A DNA stretch of 11,636 nucleotides from Bordetella parapertussis (GCA_945882005.1 CAMCWG010000067.1:1-11636); one strand, 5' to 3'. Shown: positions 1-7,676, counted from the stretch's first letter. Notes: a model not told the origin generated them from the letters alone. Program-made: numbers and translations.

Positions 1-2
1 TT

Positions 3-92
3 GCACTCACAGCAGTGTTTGTTATGGAAAATAGAAACGCCATCGCACAAGGTGGCGGCGGATTTTTCTTTTGGAAAAAGTCGCCCCTATGA
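3..92 (+). CDS. 3' end of an unidentified gene upstream of apaH (partial)
   Basis: The third forward frame is open from the window edge and ends at TGA 90-92. It encodes a 29-residue tail, hydrophobic at first ([10 protein letters not shown]), then a GGGGFFFW run and a basic end (KKSP). The stop overlaps the apaH ATG at 89 as ATGA, the usual arrangement of translationally coupled genes, which is the main reason to believe this frame is real. The hydrophobic start followed by a short Gly-rich basic tail would fit the C-terminus of a membrane protein, but too little is visible to name a family. If real, apaH is not the first gene of its transcript. Confidence 0.5.
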   Translation, partial: ALTAVFVMENRNAIAQGGGGFFFWKKSPL

Positions 93-925
93 GCGTTGGC
101 AGCATCTGGATGATCGGCGATGTACAAGGCTGCTGTGACAGCCTGAATCATTTGCTCGAGCAGCCCAAGATCGCAGACGACCCCAAGGCACGCTTCTGGT
201 TTGCCGGTGATTTAGTGAACCGCGGACCACGCTCACTCGCAACACTCAGACGCATTATGGCAATGGGAGACCGCGCTTTATGTGTACTGGGGAACCACGA
301 CCTACATTTGCTTGCCATGGCTGCAGGCGCAAGGCGCCCGAGCAAGCGGGATACCTTGACTGAAGTGCTTGAGGCACACGATGCACCGCAAATTCTTGAC
401 TGGCTGCGGCACTGTCCTCTCGCACACTTTGAATATGGCCATCTGCTTGTGCATGCCGGAGTACTCCCACAATGGTCTGCAGAAAAGACCTTGGAATTGG
501 CTAATGAGGTGCACACGCGGTTGCGTAGCAACCAGTGGAAGCAGTCTCTTTTGACGATGTATGGTAATGAGCCTGACTACTGGGATGATGCGTTGCGCGG
601 CTCAGAGCGCATGCGCGCAATTATCAACGCGTTAACGCGCATACGACTTTGCAACAAAGAGGGTCGCATGATGCTCTCGGTAAAAACCGGACCTGAAGTG
701 GTCCAACCGGGACTCACGCCTTGGTTCAACATGCCTAAGCGCGCCACACGTGATGTCACGGTTGTTTTTGGACACTGGTCAACCTTGGGCCTGACACTTA
801 AGCCAAATCTCATATCGTTAGATACAGGTTGCGTCTGGGGTGGTCACCTCACCGCGGTAAGACTACAAGACCAGTTTGTTGTACAGATCGCGTGCAACCA
901 GAGTGTCGATCCACTCGCCGATTAA
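89..925 (+). CDS. apaH: Bis(5'-nucleosyl)-tetraphosphatase, symmetrical (Ap4A hydrolase)
   Basis: This is a cytosolic metallophosphoesterase of the PPP phosphatase superfamily that splits Ap4A symmetrically to two ADP and removes Np4 caps from RNA 5' ends. The protein of 278 residues matches the usual length (about 270-280). The metal-site blocks appear in order: GDVQGC (10-15), GDLVNRGP (40-47), GNHD (68-71), VHAG (121-124) and FGHW (227-230). The C-terminal LDTGCVWGG block (244-252) is typical of ApaH. The first block reads GDxQG rather than the GDxHG of E. coli; as I recall, Gln occurs here in other ApaH proteins, so activity is not in doubt. I chose the ATG at 89 over the in-frame TTG at 71 because it overlaps the preceding stop as ATGA and puts the first motif near the N-terminus. 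The Shine-Dalgarno is weak, so coupling to the upstream gene probably drives translation. The stop overlaps the convergent hydrolase stop. Confidence 0.95.
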   Translation: MSVGSIWMIGDVQGCCDSLNHLLEQPKIADDPKARFWFAGDLVNRGPRSLATLRRIMAMGDRALCVLGNHDLHLLAMAAGARRPSKRDTLTEVLEAHDAPQILDWLRHCPLAHFEYGHLLVHAGVLPQWSAEKTLELANEVHTRLRSNQWKQSLLTMYGNEPDYWDDALRGSERMRAIINALTRIRLCNKEGRMMLSVKTGPEVVQPGLTPWFNMPKRATRDVTVVFGHWSTLGLTLKPNLISLDTGCVWGGHLTAVRLQDQFVVQIACNQSVDPLAD

Positions 926-1761
926 GTTGTAAACCAATCGATCAGTATTGGATCGACATGTGTTGCGTCCTCATAGTTCACCCAGTGTCCGACATCCGGC
1001 AGAATCACGCCCTGACGATTCGCATGCCCTTCGATCATATGGGTCATCAAATAGCCAGGCGTGCAGGTGATGTCGTGCTCGCCCCAAACGATCAAGGTCG
1101 GACCGGCGTAGGTATCAAGAGCAGGGCCCAGTAAGCCACGACCTGAGATTCCGCGGCTACGGAAACGCGTTTGGACGCAGGAGTAGGTGTGTATTCCGAT
1201 CGCAAATGGATCCACCTGCTCATCGGCATAAATCATGTGGGCCCAGAGGTTAAAGCGCATAGCCTCTAGCAACTCTTCGTCAGATAAGGCGCGCTTCCAA
1301 TTGACAAGTTTGCCACGCTCACGTCGTGGGCCGCCATGGCCACCTGGACCAAGTAAGGCCAGTCGTTTGACTGCTAATCCCTCGGCCGCCACGTTGGCTG
1401 AAACAAGTCCGCCAAAAGAAAAACCGGCAAGATTAAAGGGGATCGTCGAACCTAACAGTGTGCGTATTGATGCAGCAGTCACCTGAACCATGCTCTCAAA
1501 ATCGTCAAACTCAGGCGCGCTAGAGTCTCCGTACCCAGCAAGATCAGCAATATAGAGCGTGAATTTTTTCGACAGCGCGTCGATATTGCGCGCCCAGTGC
1601 AGCCAGCTACCGTGACCACCATGGATCAGTAGTAGGGGCTCTCCGTGGCCAAACTGCCGCCACATGACGTGCTGCCCATCCACATCAATTAAATGGCGCT
1701 GGCACTTTGCTTCGTATTCAGCCATCCAATCTAAGGTGAGCTGATTGACCGGACTTGTCAT
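922..1761 (-). CDS. Alpha/beta hydrolase, meta-cleavage product hydrolase (MhpC)-like
   Basis: This 279-residue alpha/beta-fold hydrolase is probably cytosolic; no signal peptide is seen. An HGG oxyanion segment lies at 47-49. The nucleophile elbow GFSFGG puts the nucleophile at Ser115, the acid is Asp230 in WGEHD, and the base is His259 in VGHWVNYE, giving a complete Ser-Asp-His triad. The overall pattern resembles C-C bond hydrolases of aromatic meta-cleavage and related esterases, but the substrate cannot be read from sequence. GAGGA at 1771-1775 lies 9 bases before the ATG and supports the start. It is transcribed divergently from the ligJ-like gene across a 130-base gap, so a role in the same catabolic process is plausible. 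However, the protocatechuate 4,5-cleavage route has no step known to need an MhpC-type enzyme. Other options are an esterase, lactonase or haloperoxidase-like hydrolase. Confidence 0.85.
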   Translation of the reverse strand: MTSPVNQLTLDWMAEYEAKCQRHLIDVDGQHVMWRQFGHGEPLLLIHGGHGSWLHWARNIDALSKKFTLYIADLAGYGDSSAPEFDDFESMVQVTAASIRTLLGSTIPFNLAGFSFGGLVSANVAAEGLAVKRLALLGPGGHGGPRRERGKLVNWKRALSDEELLEAMRFNLWAHMIYADEQVDPFAIGIHTYSCVQTRFRSRGISGRGLLGPALDTYAGPTLIVWGEHDITCTPGYLMTHMIEGHANRQGVILPDVGHWVNYEDATHVDPILIDWFTT

Positions 1762-1891
1762 CGCAGGAAATCCTCAAACTTTGCAATGCTATTTTCAGTT
1801 TGTGCATAGTATCTCAAGGACAACTGCTCAACACCGTTGAAATTGTGTAAATTGAGGGCTACAGCTAACTTCCCTTTAACAAAGGTCAGTC
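1762..1891. promoter_or_regulatory. Divergent intergenic control region (hydrolase / ligJ)
   Basis: This 130-base AT-richer gap lies between two divergent starts and must hold both promoters. On the - strand, TACTAT (complement of 1806-1811) is a fair -10, with a poor -35 about 17 bases further upstream. On the + strand a weak TTGAAA (1837-1842) to TACAGC (1860-1865) pair has 17-base spacing. AAAGG at 1881-1885 is the ligJ ribosome binding site. I see no clear long palindrome that would mark an operator, although a divergent catabolic pair often has one here. Confidence 0.35.
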
Positions 1892-2926
1892 ATGATTATC
1901 GATTGTCACGGTCACTTCACGACCGCTCCCGCCCAAGTGGCAAAGTTCCGCGCAGATCAAATTGCCGAATTTCAACGCACAGGCAAAGCGCCCACGATGG
2001 CGCCCCCAGCAGTGTCGGATGATGAAATTCGTGCGGGCATCGATAAGAACCAGTTACGCATCATGCGAGAACGCGGTATCGACATGACCATTTTTTCGCC
2101 TAAAGCGGTCGCGATGGACCACCACATGGGAGACGAGGATACCAATGTGGTTTGGGCACGTTTTAATAACGAGCTGATCCACAGAGTATGCAAGCTCTAT
2201 CCAGACCATTTTGTTGGTGTGTGCCAATTGCCACAGGCCAGTGGCGTTGCACCCGGTGCGCGGGTCATTGCTGAACTCGAGCGGTGTGTCAATGAGTTCG
2301 GCTTCATTGGGGCCAACTTAAATCCCGATCCTACTGGCGGGCGCTGGACCGATCCACCACTGTGGGATAAGAAGTGGTGGTATCCGCTCTACGAAAAAAT
2401 GGTAGCGCTCGATGTGCCCGCCATGATTCACGTCAGCGGCTCTTGCAACCCGCACTTCAACGCAGTCGCGACGCACTACATCAACGGCGACACAACGGCT
2501 TTTGTACAGTTTATGACCTCGGATATTTTTAAAGATTTTCCGACGCTCAAGTTCATCATCCCGCACGGCGGCGGCGCAGCCCCTTACCACTGGGGACGCT
2601 ACCGGGGCATGGCGCAGGACATGGGCTTGCCACCACTCGAAGAAAAAGTATTGAACAACGTGTTTTTTGACACCTGCGTCTATCATCAACCAGGCATCGA
2701 TCTGTTGTTGCGTGTCTTGCCGACCAAGAATATTTTGTTCGCTTCAGAAACAGTTGGTGCCGTGCAAGGAATTGATCCGTTAACCAATTTCTACTACGAC
2801 GATACGAAGCGCTACATTGATGCGTCTCCATCGGCGGATCTGCAGCAGAAACAAAAAATGTTTGCGCACAATGCGCTAGGCGTCTATCCCCGTCTGCGCG
2901 CTCACCCACGCTGCCAGAGCTGTTAA
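1892..2926 (+). CDS. ligJ: 4-oxalomesaconate hydratase, LigJ-type amidohydrolase
   Basis: This amidohydrolase-superfamily enzyme (Amidohydro_2 fold, 344 residues) is predicted to hydrate 4-oxalomesaconate to 4-carboxy-4-hydroxy-2-oxoadipate in protocatechuate 4,5-cleavage and gallate degradation. Visible residues are the strand-1 metal motif DCHGH (His6, His8), His180 in MIHVSGS, His225 in IPHGGG, and Glu286 in the FASETVGAVQGID block followed by YYDDTKRYID. That last block is characteristic of LigJ, and Glu286 and His225 fall where catalytic residues are described for Sphingobium LigJ. Length agrees with LigJ (about 340). AAAGG lies six bases before the ATG. No partner of the pathway (dioxygenase, PDC hydrolase, CHA aldolase, tautomerase) is in the window. 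The C-terminus carries a short extra tail with two Cys. A related decarboxylase (ACMSD or gamma-resorcylate type) is the main alternative, but the C-terminal block argues for LigJ. Confidence 0.85.
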   Translation: MIIDCHGHFTTAPAQVAKFRADQIAEFQRTGKAPTMAPPAVSDDEIRAGIDKNQLRIMRERGIDMTIFSPKAVAMDHHMGDEDTNVVWARFNNELIHRVCKLYPDHFVGVCQLPQASGVAPGARVIAELERCVNEFGFIGANLNPDPTGGRWTDPPLWDKKWWYPLYEKMVALDVPAMIHVSGSCNPHFNAVATHYINGDTTAFVQFMTSDIFKDFPTLKFIIPHGGGAAPYHWGRYRGMAQDMGLPPLEEKVLNNVFFDTCVYHQPGIDLLLRVLPTKNILFASETVGAVQGIDPLTNFYYDDTKRYIDASPSADLQQKQKMFAHNALGVYPRLRAHPRCQSC

Positions 2927-2946
2927 TCCGGCCTGATCGAGGGCTT

Positions 2947-2997
2947 GGTGCGTCGCATGCGGTGCGTCGCTGCGGTGCGACGTACTCAGCTGCGACG
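2947..2997. repeat. Nested direct and inverted repeats between convergent genes
   Basis: GGTGCGTCGCATGC (2947-2960) is followed directly by a near copy, GGTGCGTCGCTGC (2961-2973), and then by GGTGCGACG (2974-2982). CGTCGC (2965-2970) pairs with GCGACG (2977-2982) around a 6-base loop. CGTCGCA (2951-2957) can pair with TGCGACG (2991-2997) outside it, giving a nested hairpin. The outer right arm lies in the last codons of the acyltransferase gene. There is no T-run, so this is not a classical intrinsic terminator, but it sits exactly where two converging transcripts must end. Confidence 0.5.
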
Positions 2998-3735
2998 TGC
3001 CAGTACGTTTTGAATCGCTTGGCGAGCAGCGTGTCCTAACTCGGCACGCGGTGGCGCCGCGTCGCCGTCCGGCTCCCAGACCGGTGCCAAGAACTCAACT
3101 TCAACGGTGATACCCGTTGCACCCAGCACTTGCCACAAGTTGTGTGCAAGGCTTTGCTCTCCAACAAAAGCTGCGAAGTCGCTACGCCTGCCGTGATGAT
3201 AAAAAATCAAGGCAACGGGCTGTATCGGGGTCTGGGCTTTCCGCGCGGGCTCAAATAAATTGGCATAAAACGGCAGCAAGTCGTAGCCTGGCGAGGTCGT
3301 CCCCTCGGGAAACAGGCCGACAGCCTGTGCTGCCAAAAAGCGCTCTTGCATCGCAAGACCGACCTTGTGCACCGCATGGCGTGACGCCCGTTCAATAAAG
3401 ATCGTGTCAGCACCTGCCACCAGCCACCCCAAGACAGGCCAGCGACGGATTTCACTCTTGGCCACGAACACTGTCGGACGAACAGCGTTCAGCAAAAAAA
3501 TATCCAGCCAGGACACATGATTCGAAACAAACAGAACGGGACCATGCGTCAGAGGACATCCGCTACATGTCGTTTGAATTCCACACAACATCAGCAGTAC
3601 GCGAGACCAATGTCGCTTGGTCCAACCGCGCCCTCTCCCGCTAATGAATGGGTGCAGCAAAGTGATCGAGCATAAGCCAAGGACCACCCAAACAGTGAGA
3701 GCACTCAGTCTGCAAATGAACCGCAGCAGACTCAA
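2986..3735 (-). CDS. 1-acylglycerol-3-phosphate acyltransferase family protein (PlsC-like)
   Basis: This 249-residue membrane-associated acyltransferase probably transfers an acyl chain to lysophosphatidic acid in phospholipid synthesis. A hydrophobic N-terminal segment (about 9-29) should anchor it to the inner membrane. The catalytic HX4D motif is NHVSWLD (His73, Asp78), a second block is IFIERASR (112-119), and the acceptor-binding block is FPEGTTS (142-148). The start is TTG, overlapping the pyrC' stop as TTGA. GGGAGG seven bases upstream supports it, and no ATG follows in the N-terminal region. It is the last gene of the pyr operon, ending before the inverted repeats. A lyso-ornithine lipid acyltransferase (OlsA) shares these motifs and cannot be excluded, so no symbol is given. 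Confidence 0.88.
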   Translation of the reverse strand: MSLLRFICRLSALTVWVVLGLCSITLLHPFISGRGRGWTKRHWSRVLLMLCGIQTTCSGCPLTHGPVLFVSNHVSWLDIFLLNAVRPTVFVAKSEIRRWPVLGWLVAGADTIFIERASRHAVHKVGLAMQERFLAAQAVGLFPEGTTSPGYDLLPFYANLFEPARKAQTPIQPVALIFYHHGRRSDFAAFVGEQSLAHNLWQVLGATGITVEVEFLAPVWEPDGDAAPPRAELGHAARQAIQNVLARRS

Positions 3736-5030
3736 CCAGCGACCTCCCAGGCGACCTGCCCACGCACGATTGTGGTTTGTACCCTTCCGGGCAAATCAAT
3801 ACCCAAGAAAGGCGTGTGCTTGCTTTGGCTTAATAACGATTGACGATTCACCTGCCAATAGGCATTCGGATCTACCACACACAAGTCGGCTGGCGCACCG
3901 ACTGCGAGCTGACCTGCCCAAGCGACGGCCGGTGACGACGCTGCTAGTACGCGACCCGGTCCGCTAGTGACGCGCGCCAAGGCATCGACAAGAGGAACTT
4001 TTGCGTCTTGCGCCCACTTCAGCGTCAAGGACAGAAGAAGCTCAAGCCCCGTTGAGCCGGGCTCGGCTTCAGCGAACGGCAGCATCTTGCCCTCATCATC
4101 AACCGGGGTGTGATCGGAACAGACAACATCGATCGTGCCATCGGCCAGTCCTGCGCGAATCGCATCGCGATCACGCTGTCCACGCAACGGCGGATCAAGC
4201 CGGAAATTACTGTCGTAATAACCAATGTCCACATCCGTCAGATGGACGTGATTGGCCGATACATCACACGTAACGTCCAAACCTTGTCGTTTAGCTGCAC
4301 GAACCAGCTCGATTCCAGCTGCCGATGACAAGCGGCAGATGTGCAGCCGCACGCCGGTTGTGCGCTGAAGATCGAACAAGGTGTTGAGTGCAATCGTCTC
4401 TGCTTGCTGGGGAATACCTGGCAAACCGAGACGTGAGGCGTAAGCACCGCTCGCAGCAACCCCACCTTTAGACAGCCAGGGATCTTGGGCGCGAAGCCAC
4501 AACATAAAGTCAAACGTGCGCGCGTACTGCATTGCGCGCAGCAATACGGTTGTATCGAGGACAGGCGCATCCGCTTGTGAAAACGCAATGCATCCCGCAT
4601 CCGTCAGTTCGGCCATTTCTGTGAGGGTCTCACCCTTTAGGCCCACGGTCATTGCGCCGAGGGGATACAAATTCACCTGCGCTAATTGGCGTGCACGGTG
4701 TTTAAGCATTTCGACCAAACCAGGCTCATCGAGCGTTGGATCCGTATCCGGCGGTAAGACGAGGCTCGTAATGCCACCTGCGAGTGCAGCGCGCATTTCA
4801 CTCTCGAGTGTGCCGCGGTACTCAAAGCCCGGTTCGCGCAATCGCGCAGCTAAATCGACAAGCCCAGGCACCACTAATTTCCCTGAAGCATCGATGACGC
4901 GATCAGCTTTGAAGCCAGCGGGAAGTTGACCAATGGCGAACACATGCCCGTCAGAGATAAAGACATCCGTCTGTTCGTCAAGCTTATTGGCCGGGTCAAT
5001 CACTCGGCCATTTTTAATTTGAAGCTTCAT
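3732..5030 (-). CDS. pyrX: Inactive dihydroorotase homologue (PyrC', PyrX), structural partner of PyrB
   Basis: This 432-residue protein has the type I dihydroorotase fold, encoded right after pyrB. The metal site is lost. The HxH motif expected in PGxxDxHxHLREPG reads [14 protein letters not shown] (Ala61, Arg63), the His of the usual HAED block is Arg181 (LRAQD), and the His of the HICHLS block is Arg234 (HICRLS). Only the Asp of CSDHTP (Asp307) remains. In pseudomonads and relatives such a chain (PyrC', often called PyrX) does not hydrolyse dihydroorotate but is needed to assemble the dodecameric aspartate transcarbamoylase with PyrB. A working pyrC must lie elsewhere in the genome. Its ATG overlaps the pyrB stop as ATGA, and AGGAG sits 7 bases upstream within pyrB, so the two are translationally coupled, as fits a fixed-ratio complex. 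Automatic annotation as active dihydroorotase would be wrong. Confidence 0.93.
   Translation of the reverse strand: MKLQIKNGRVIDPANKLDEQTDVFISDGHVFAIGQLPAGFKADRVIDASGKLVVPGLVDLAARLREPGFEYRGTLESEMRAALAGGITSLVLPPDTDPTLDEPGLVEMLKHRARQLAQVNLYPLGAMTVGLKGETLTEMAELTDAGCIAFSQADAPVLDTTVLLRAMQYARTFDFMLWLRAQDPWLSKGGVAASGAYASRLGLPGIPQQAETIALNTLFDLQRTTGVRLHICRLSSAAGIELVRAAKRQGLDVTCDVSANHVHLTDVDIGYYDSNFRLDPPLRGQRDRDAIRAGLADGTIDVVCSDHTPVDDEGKMLPFAEAEPGSTGLELLLSLTLKWAQDAKVPLVDALARVTSGPGRVLAASSPAVAWAGQLAVGAPADLCVVDPNAYWQVNRQSLLSQSKHTPFLGIDLPGRVQTTIVRGQVAWEVAG
3743..3748 (-). promoter_or_regulatory. Ribosome binding site deciding the TTG start of the acyltransferase
   Basis: GGGAGG on the - strand lies 7 bases before the TTG at 3735-3733, inside the last codons of pyrC'. 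This near-ideal Shine-Dalgarno and spacing, together with the TTGA stop/start overlap, make the rare TTG the most likely initiator. Confidence 0.7.
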
Positions 5031-5980
5031 GCTGATGCTCCTGCAACGATACTCATAACCGCCATACGCACCGCAATGCCAAATGTGACTTGATTCAGAA
5101 TCACTGAGTGCGGGCCATCGGCAACGGCAGAGTCAATTTCCACCCCACGATTCATGGGCCCTGGATGCATCACAATACAGTCTGGTTTGGCTAGCGCCAA
5201 CTTTTCTTCGGTCAACCCATAGTGTTTGAAGTACTCGTGCGAAGAGGGCAGTAATGCGCCTCCCATCCGTTCGTTTTGGAGGCGCAGCATGATGATGACA
5301 TCCGCACCCTTGATGCCTTCGTTCATATCGGTAAAGACGCGCACGCCCATCTGATCCAGTCCCGAAGGCAGCAGCGTCAAGGGTCCGACCGCACGCACCT
5401 CTGCCACACCAAGTGTTGTCAGCGCATGGATATTCGAGCGCGCAACGCGTGAGTGCAGGATGTCACCCACCACTGCAACGGTTAAATTGGCGAAGTCCTT
5501 TTTGAAATGCCTGATCGTGTACATATCGAGCAGACCTTGCGTAGGATGGGCATGTCGTCCATCGCCTGCATTCACCACGTGCACATGGGGTGCAACATGC
5601 TGCGCAATCAAGTAAGGTGCTCCACTTGCTTCGTGCCGTACCACAAACAGATCAGCCTGCATCGCTGACAAGTTCGCTATCGTATCGAGCAGGGTCTCGC
5701 CTTTTGCGGCCGACGAAACGTTGATATTTAAATTAAAGACATCCGCCGACAATCTCTTTGCTGCGATTTCAAACGTGGTTCGCGTACGGGTTGAGTTTTC
5801 AAAAAATAGATTGAAAACGCTCTTGCCGCGCAAGAGTGGAACTTTTTTGACATCGCGATCAGCAAGCGGCACAAAAGTTTGTGCGGTGTCCAGAATATGG
5901 GTCAGAATGTCACGCGGCAGACCCTCGGTCGTAATCAGATGCGTCAGCTCACCATGTCGATTGAGTTGAGGATTACGCAT
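5027..5980 (-). CDS. pyrB: Aspartate carbamoyltransferase catalytic chain
   Basis: This cytosolic enzyme condenses carbamoyl phosphate and L-aspartate to N-carbamoyl-aspartate, the committed step of pyrimidine synthesis. The protein is 317 residues from the chosen ATG. Numbering here counts from the TTG-start version, which is one residue longer. The carbamoyl phosphate site is [10 protein letters not shown] (61-70), [10 protein letters not shown] lies at 140-149 and MHPGPMNRG at 272-280. An in-frame TTG at 5983 lies directly before the ATG at 5980. AGGAG (5990-5986) is 5 bases from the ATG but only 2 from the TTG, so the ATG is preferred; it shares one base with the pyrR stop (TGATG). Next downstream is pyrC', consistent with a PyrB/PyrC' holoenzyme. 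No regulatory-chain gene (pyrI) is nearby. Confidence 0.96.
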   Translation of the reverse strand: MRNPQLNRHGELTHLITTEGLPRDILTHILDTAQTFVPLADRDVKKVPLLRGKSVFNLFFENSTRTRTTFEIAAKRLSADVFNLNINVSSAAKGETLLDTIANLSAMQADLFVVRHEASGAPYLIAQHVAPHVHVVNAGDGRHAHPTQGLLDMYTIRHFKKDFANLTVAVVGDILHSRVARSNIHALTTLGVAEVRAVGPLTLLPSGLDQMGVRVFTDMNEGIKGADVIIMLRLQNERMGGALLPSSHEYFKHYGLTEEKLALAKPDCIVMHPGPMNRGVEIDSAVADGPHSVILNQVTFGIAVRMAVMSIVAGASA

Positions 5981-6525
5981 CAATGCTCCTTGGATTCTGT
6001 TGTGAGAACAAACGTACCTGTCTCGGTTTGGGACAAGACAAAACTCGCGGCAGGCGCTGGGTCTACGTAGCCACCCACTGCGATAGCGGCAATCGGCAAC
6101 TCTCGCCCACCGCGATCAACCAGAACCGCCAGACGTATCGAGGCAGGTCGACCGTAATCAAACAGTTCGTTCATTGCCGCCCGAATCGTCCTGCCGGTAT
6201 AGAGCACATCATCGACAAGTATTAAATGCTTATCAGCAACCGGAAACGATATCTCGGACGGCATCACTTGCGCATGCAAGCCAATCTTGTCGAAATCATC
6301 GCGATAAAAACTAATATCAAGCGTGCCCATGGGCTGTGTAAGCCCAAGATCTTTGTGTAACCGTTGGGCGAGCCAAGCGCCACCTGAATGAATGCCGACT
6401 AAATGTACAAGATCGGCGGGTAGGGATTGCATTGCGTGGCGCACAGAAGCCAAAAGGTTACCGTAGAGCGTTTCAGCATCAGGCAAGGTGGCGAGCGTGT
6501 AGGCGGCGGGTGTTGTGGGAGCCAT
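5980..6525 (-). CDS. pyrR: PyrR: pyrimidine operon regulator / uracil phosphoribosyltransferase
   Basis: This 181-residue type I phosphoribosyltransferase has the PRPP loop [10 protein letters not shown] (104-113), followed by the VDRGGRELP segment (137-144) typical of PyrR. Known family roles are uracil phosphoribosyltransferase activity and, in Gram-positive bacteria, UMP-dependent binding of pyr mRNA to control attenuation. Here it lies directly before pyrB, and the junction leaves no room for an attenuator between them. Upstream, only 10 bases separate it from ruvX. Any regulation of pyrB would therefore have to act further upstream or by another mechanism. GAGG lies 8 bases before the ATG. 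The motif set separates it from an ordinary Upp-type uracil phosphoribosyltransferase. Confidence 0.93.
   Translation of the reverse strand: MAPTTPAAYTLATLPDAETLYGNLLASVRHAMQSLPADLVHLVGIHSGGAWLAQRLHKDLGLTQPMGTLDISFYRDDFDKIGLHAQVMPSEISFPVADKHLILVDDVLYTGRTIRAAMNELFDYGRPASIRLAVLVDRGGRELPIAAIAVGGYVDPAPAASFVLSQTETGTFVLTTESKEH
5986..5990 (-). promoter_or_regulatory. Ribosome binding site deciding the pyrB start
   Basis: AGGAG on the - strand stands 5 bases before the ATG at 5980-5978 but only 2 bases before the adjacent in-frame TTG at 5983-5981. The spacing favours the ATG, making PyrB 317 residues with a TGATG junction to pyrR. Confidence 0.65.
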
Positions 6526-6535
6526 TCGTCGAGCC

Positions 6536-6928
6536 TCAGGTCAGCGCATCAAAGTAGCGTTGGAGAATAATAGCCGCTGCGACGGCGTCATCAGGGGCGT
6601 TGCCGGTAATTTTCTGCGCTTCCATGCTCGAACCACGCTCGTCGATCAACACAACGGGTAGCCGAAAGCGCCCTTCTAATTGGTGCGCAAAACGCCGACA
6701 GCGTGCGCTCGACTCTTGCTCTGAACCGTCTGTGTCGAGCGCGAGCCCCACCACCAAGCGCTCTGGCTCCCAGAGCTTGAGCAACGCTTCGACACGGGCA
6801 AAACGGGCATCGCGCGTGGTGGTCTCGATAATTTCGAGAGGCTTAGCCTGCCTAAGCAATGAATTTCCGAGAGCAACGCCTAATTTTTTGACGCCGTAAT
6901 CAAAGGCGAGAAGCGTTTCCTCAGGCAT
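6536..6928 (-). CDS. ruvX: Putative pre-16S rRNA nuclease / Holliday junction resolvase-like YqgF (RuvX)
   Basis: This 130-residue RNase H-like fold protein of the YqgF/RuvX family is implicated in 16S rRNA 5' end processing in E. coli and earlier proposed as a Holliday junction resolvase. The active-site blocks are FDYGVKKLGVALG (9-21, Asp10), VVGLALDTDG (59-68), DERGSS (96-101, Glu97) and DDAVAAAIILQ (113-123), so all acidic catalytic positions are kept. The ATG at 6928 puts the first strand at the usual distance from the N-terminus. A further upstream ATG (6967) would add 13 residues unlike the family. The chosen start overlaps the yqgE 3' end by 8 bases, and the yqgE-ruvX pairing is widespread in proteobacteria, which supports both calls. 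Confidence 0.94.
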   Translation of the reverse strand: MPEETLLAFDYGVKKLGVALGNSLLRQAKPLEIIETTTRDARFARVEALLKLWEPERLVVGLALDTDGSEQESSARCRRFAHQLEGRFRLPVVLIDERGSSMEAQKITGNAPDDAVAAAIILQRYFDALT

Positions 6929-7502
6929 GCCCCGCCACACCAGACAACATCGCAGGACCAATCCCAAGTAGTTTCAGTGCGGCCGTGTAGCGGTCCTCTG
7001 GAGGCGTCGCAAAAATCACATCCGGGCTTGCTGGAACGGTCAACCAAGCGTTTTGGGCCAGTTCGCTTTCAAGTTGTCCCGCGCCCCAGCCCGAATACCC
7101 CAACGTCACAAGCATTCTTTCGGGGCCATTGCCTTCTGCGACAGCCTGCAACACATCGCGGGACGTGGTCAGAGCAAGCTGACCCAGCTGAATACTGGAG
7201 CTGAAGCTAGCTGCTGGCGAATGCAAAACGAAACCGCGATCTGTGTGGACTGGGCCACCATAATAGACCGATGCATTTTGAGGCAGCGCGATTTCAAGTT
7301 TTAGATCAATTTTCTCGAGCAGACCCGCTACGCTCAGGTCGGTCGGCCGGTTGATAACCAAGCCGAGCGCGCCTTTGGGGCCATGCTCACAAAGATAAAT
7401 AACCGTGCCAGCAAACTCACCGTCCACCATGCCAGGCATGGCCATCAGAAACTGATTAGATAGGTCGATCGGCTCAAAGGCCGGCGTGATTTGCTGCGTC
7501 AT
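6921..7502 (-). CDS. yqgE: YqgE/AlgH family protein (UPF0301)
   Basis: This 193-residue soluble protein of the YqgE/AlgH family is recognised by LSNQFLMAMPGM (14-25), the GALGLVINRP block (44-53), YYGGPV (80-85) and LGYSGWGAGQLE (134-145). No biochemical function is established for the family. The name AlgH comes from an effect on alginate production in Pseudomonas. The ribosome binding site is weak, and the gene starts only 9 bases after the rubredoxin stop, so translation may depend on coupling. It overlaps ruvX by 8 bases. Confidence 0.94.
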   Translation of the reverse strand: MTQQITPAFEPIDLSNQFLMAMPGMVDGEFAGTVIYLCEHGPKGALGLVINRPTDLSVAGLLEKIDLKLEIALPQNASVYYGGPVHTDRGFVLHSPAASFSSSIQLGQLALTTSRDVLQAVAEGNGPERMLVTLGYSGWGAGQLESELAQNAWLTVPASPDVIFATPPEDRYTAALKLLGIGPAMLSGVAGHA

Positions 7503-7511
7503 AGGCTCAGC

Positions 7512-7676
7512 TTAGATCTCCATCAGTTCAAAGTCTTCTTTACGTGCACCACATTCCGGGCAGACCCAGTTCGGCGGCACGTCTTCCCAGCGGGTACCTG
7601 GAGCAATACCCTCTTCGGGCACGCCAGTCTCTTCATCGTAAATCCAACCACAAATTAAACACATCCAAGTACGCAT
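7512..7676 (-). CDS. Rubredoxin
   Basis: This small 54-residue cytosolic electron carrier has a single Fe(Cys)4 site. The four ligands are Cys6 and Cys9 in CLICG and Cys39 and Cys42 in CPECG, with the aromatic residues Tyr13, Trp30, Trp37 and Phe49 in typical rubredoxin places. Length is normal for the family (about 52-56). It appears to be the first gene of the - strand operon running to the acyltransferase; yqgE follows after 9 bases. The GAAGAG-A-rich stretch just before the ATG is a modest ribosome binding site. Its redox partner (rubredoxin reductase, alkane hydroxylase or other) is not in the window, so its physiological role is open. Confidence 0.95.
   Translation of the reverse strand: MRTWMCLICGWIYDEETGVPEEGIAPGTRWEDVPPNWVCPECGARKEDFELMEI

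Noticed and set aside
38..66. CGCCA/TGGCG inverted repeat followed by a T-rich stretch, possible terminator
   Set aside because: The stem is only 5 bases with a 10-base loop, and it lies inside an open frame that runs on to overlap apaH.
2318..2909. Open frames on the - strand under ligJ
   Set aside because: They are antisense shadows of a gene with clear amidohydrolase motifs, and their residue composition (many His, Arg, Cys) is non-coding in character.
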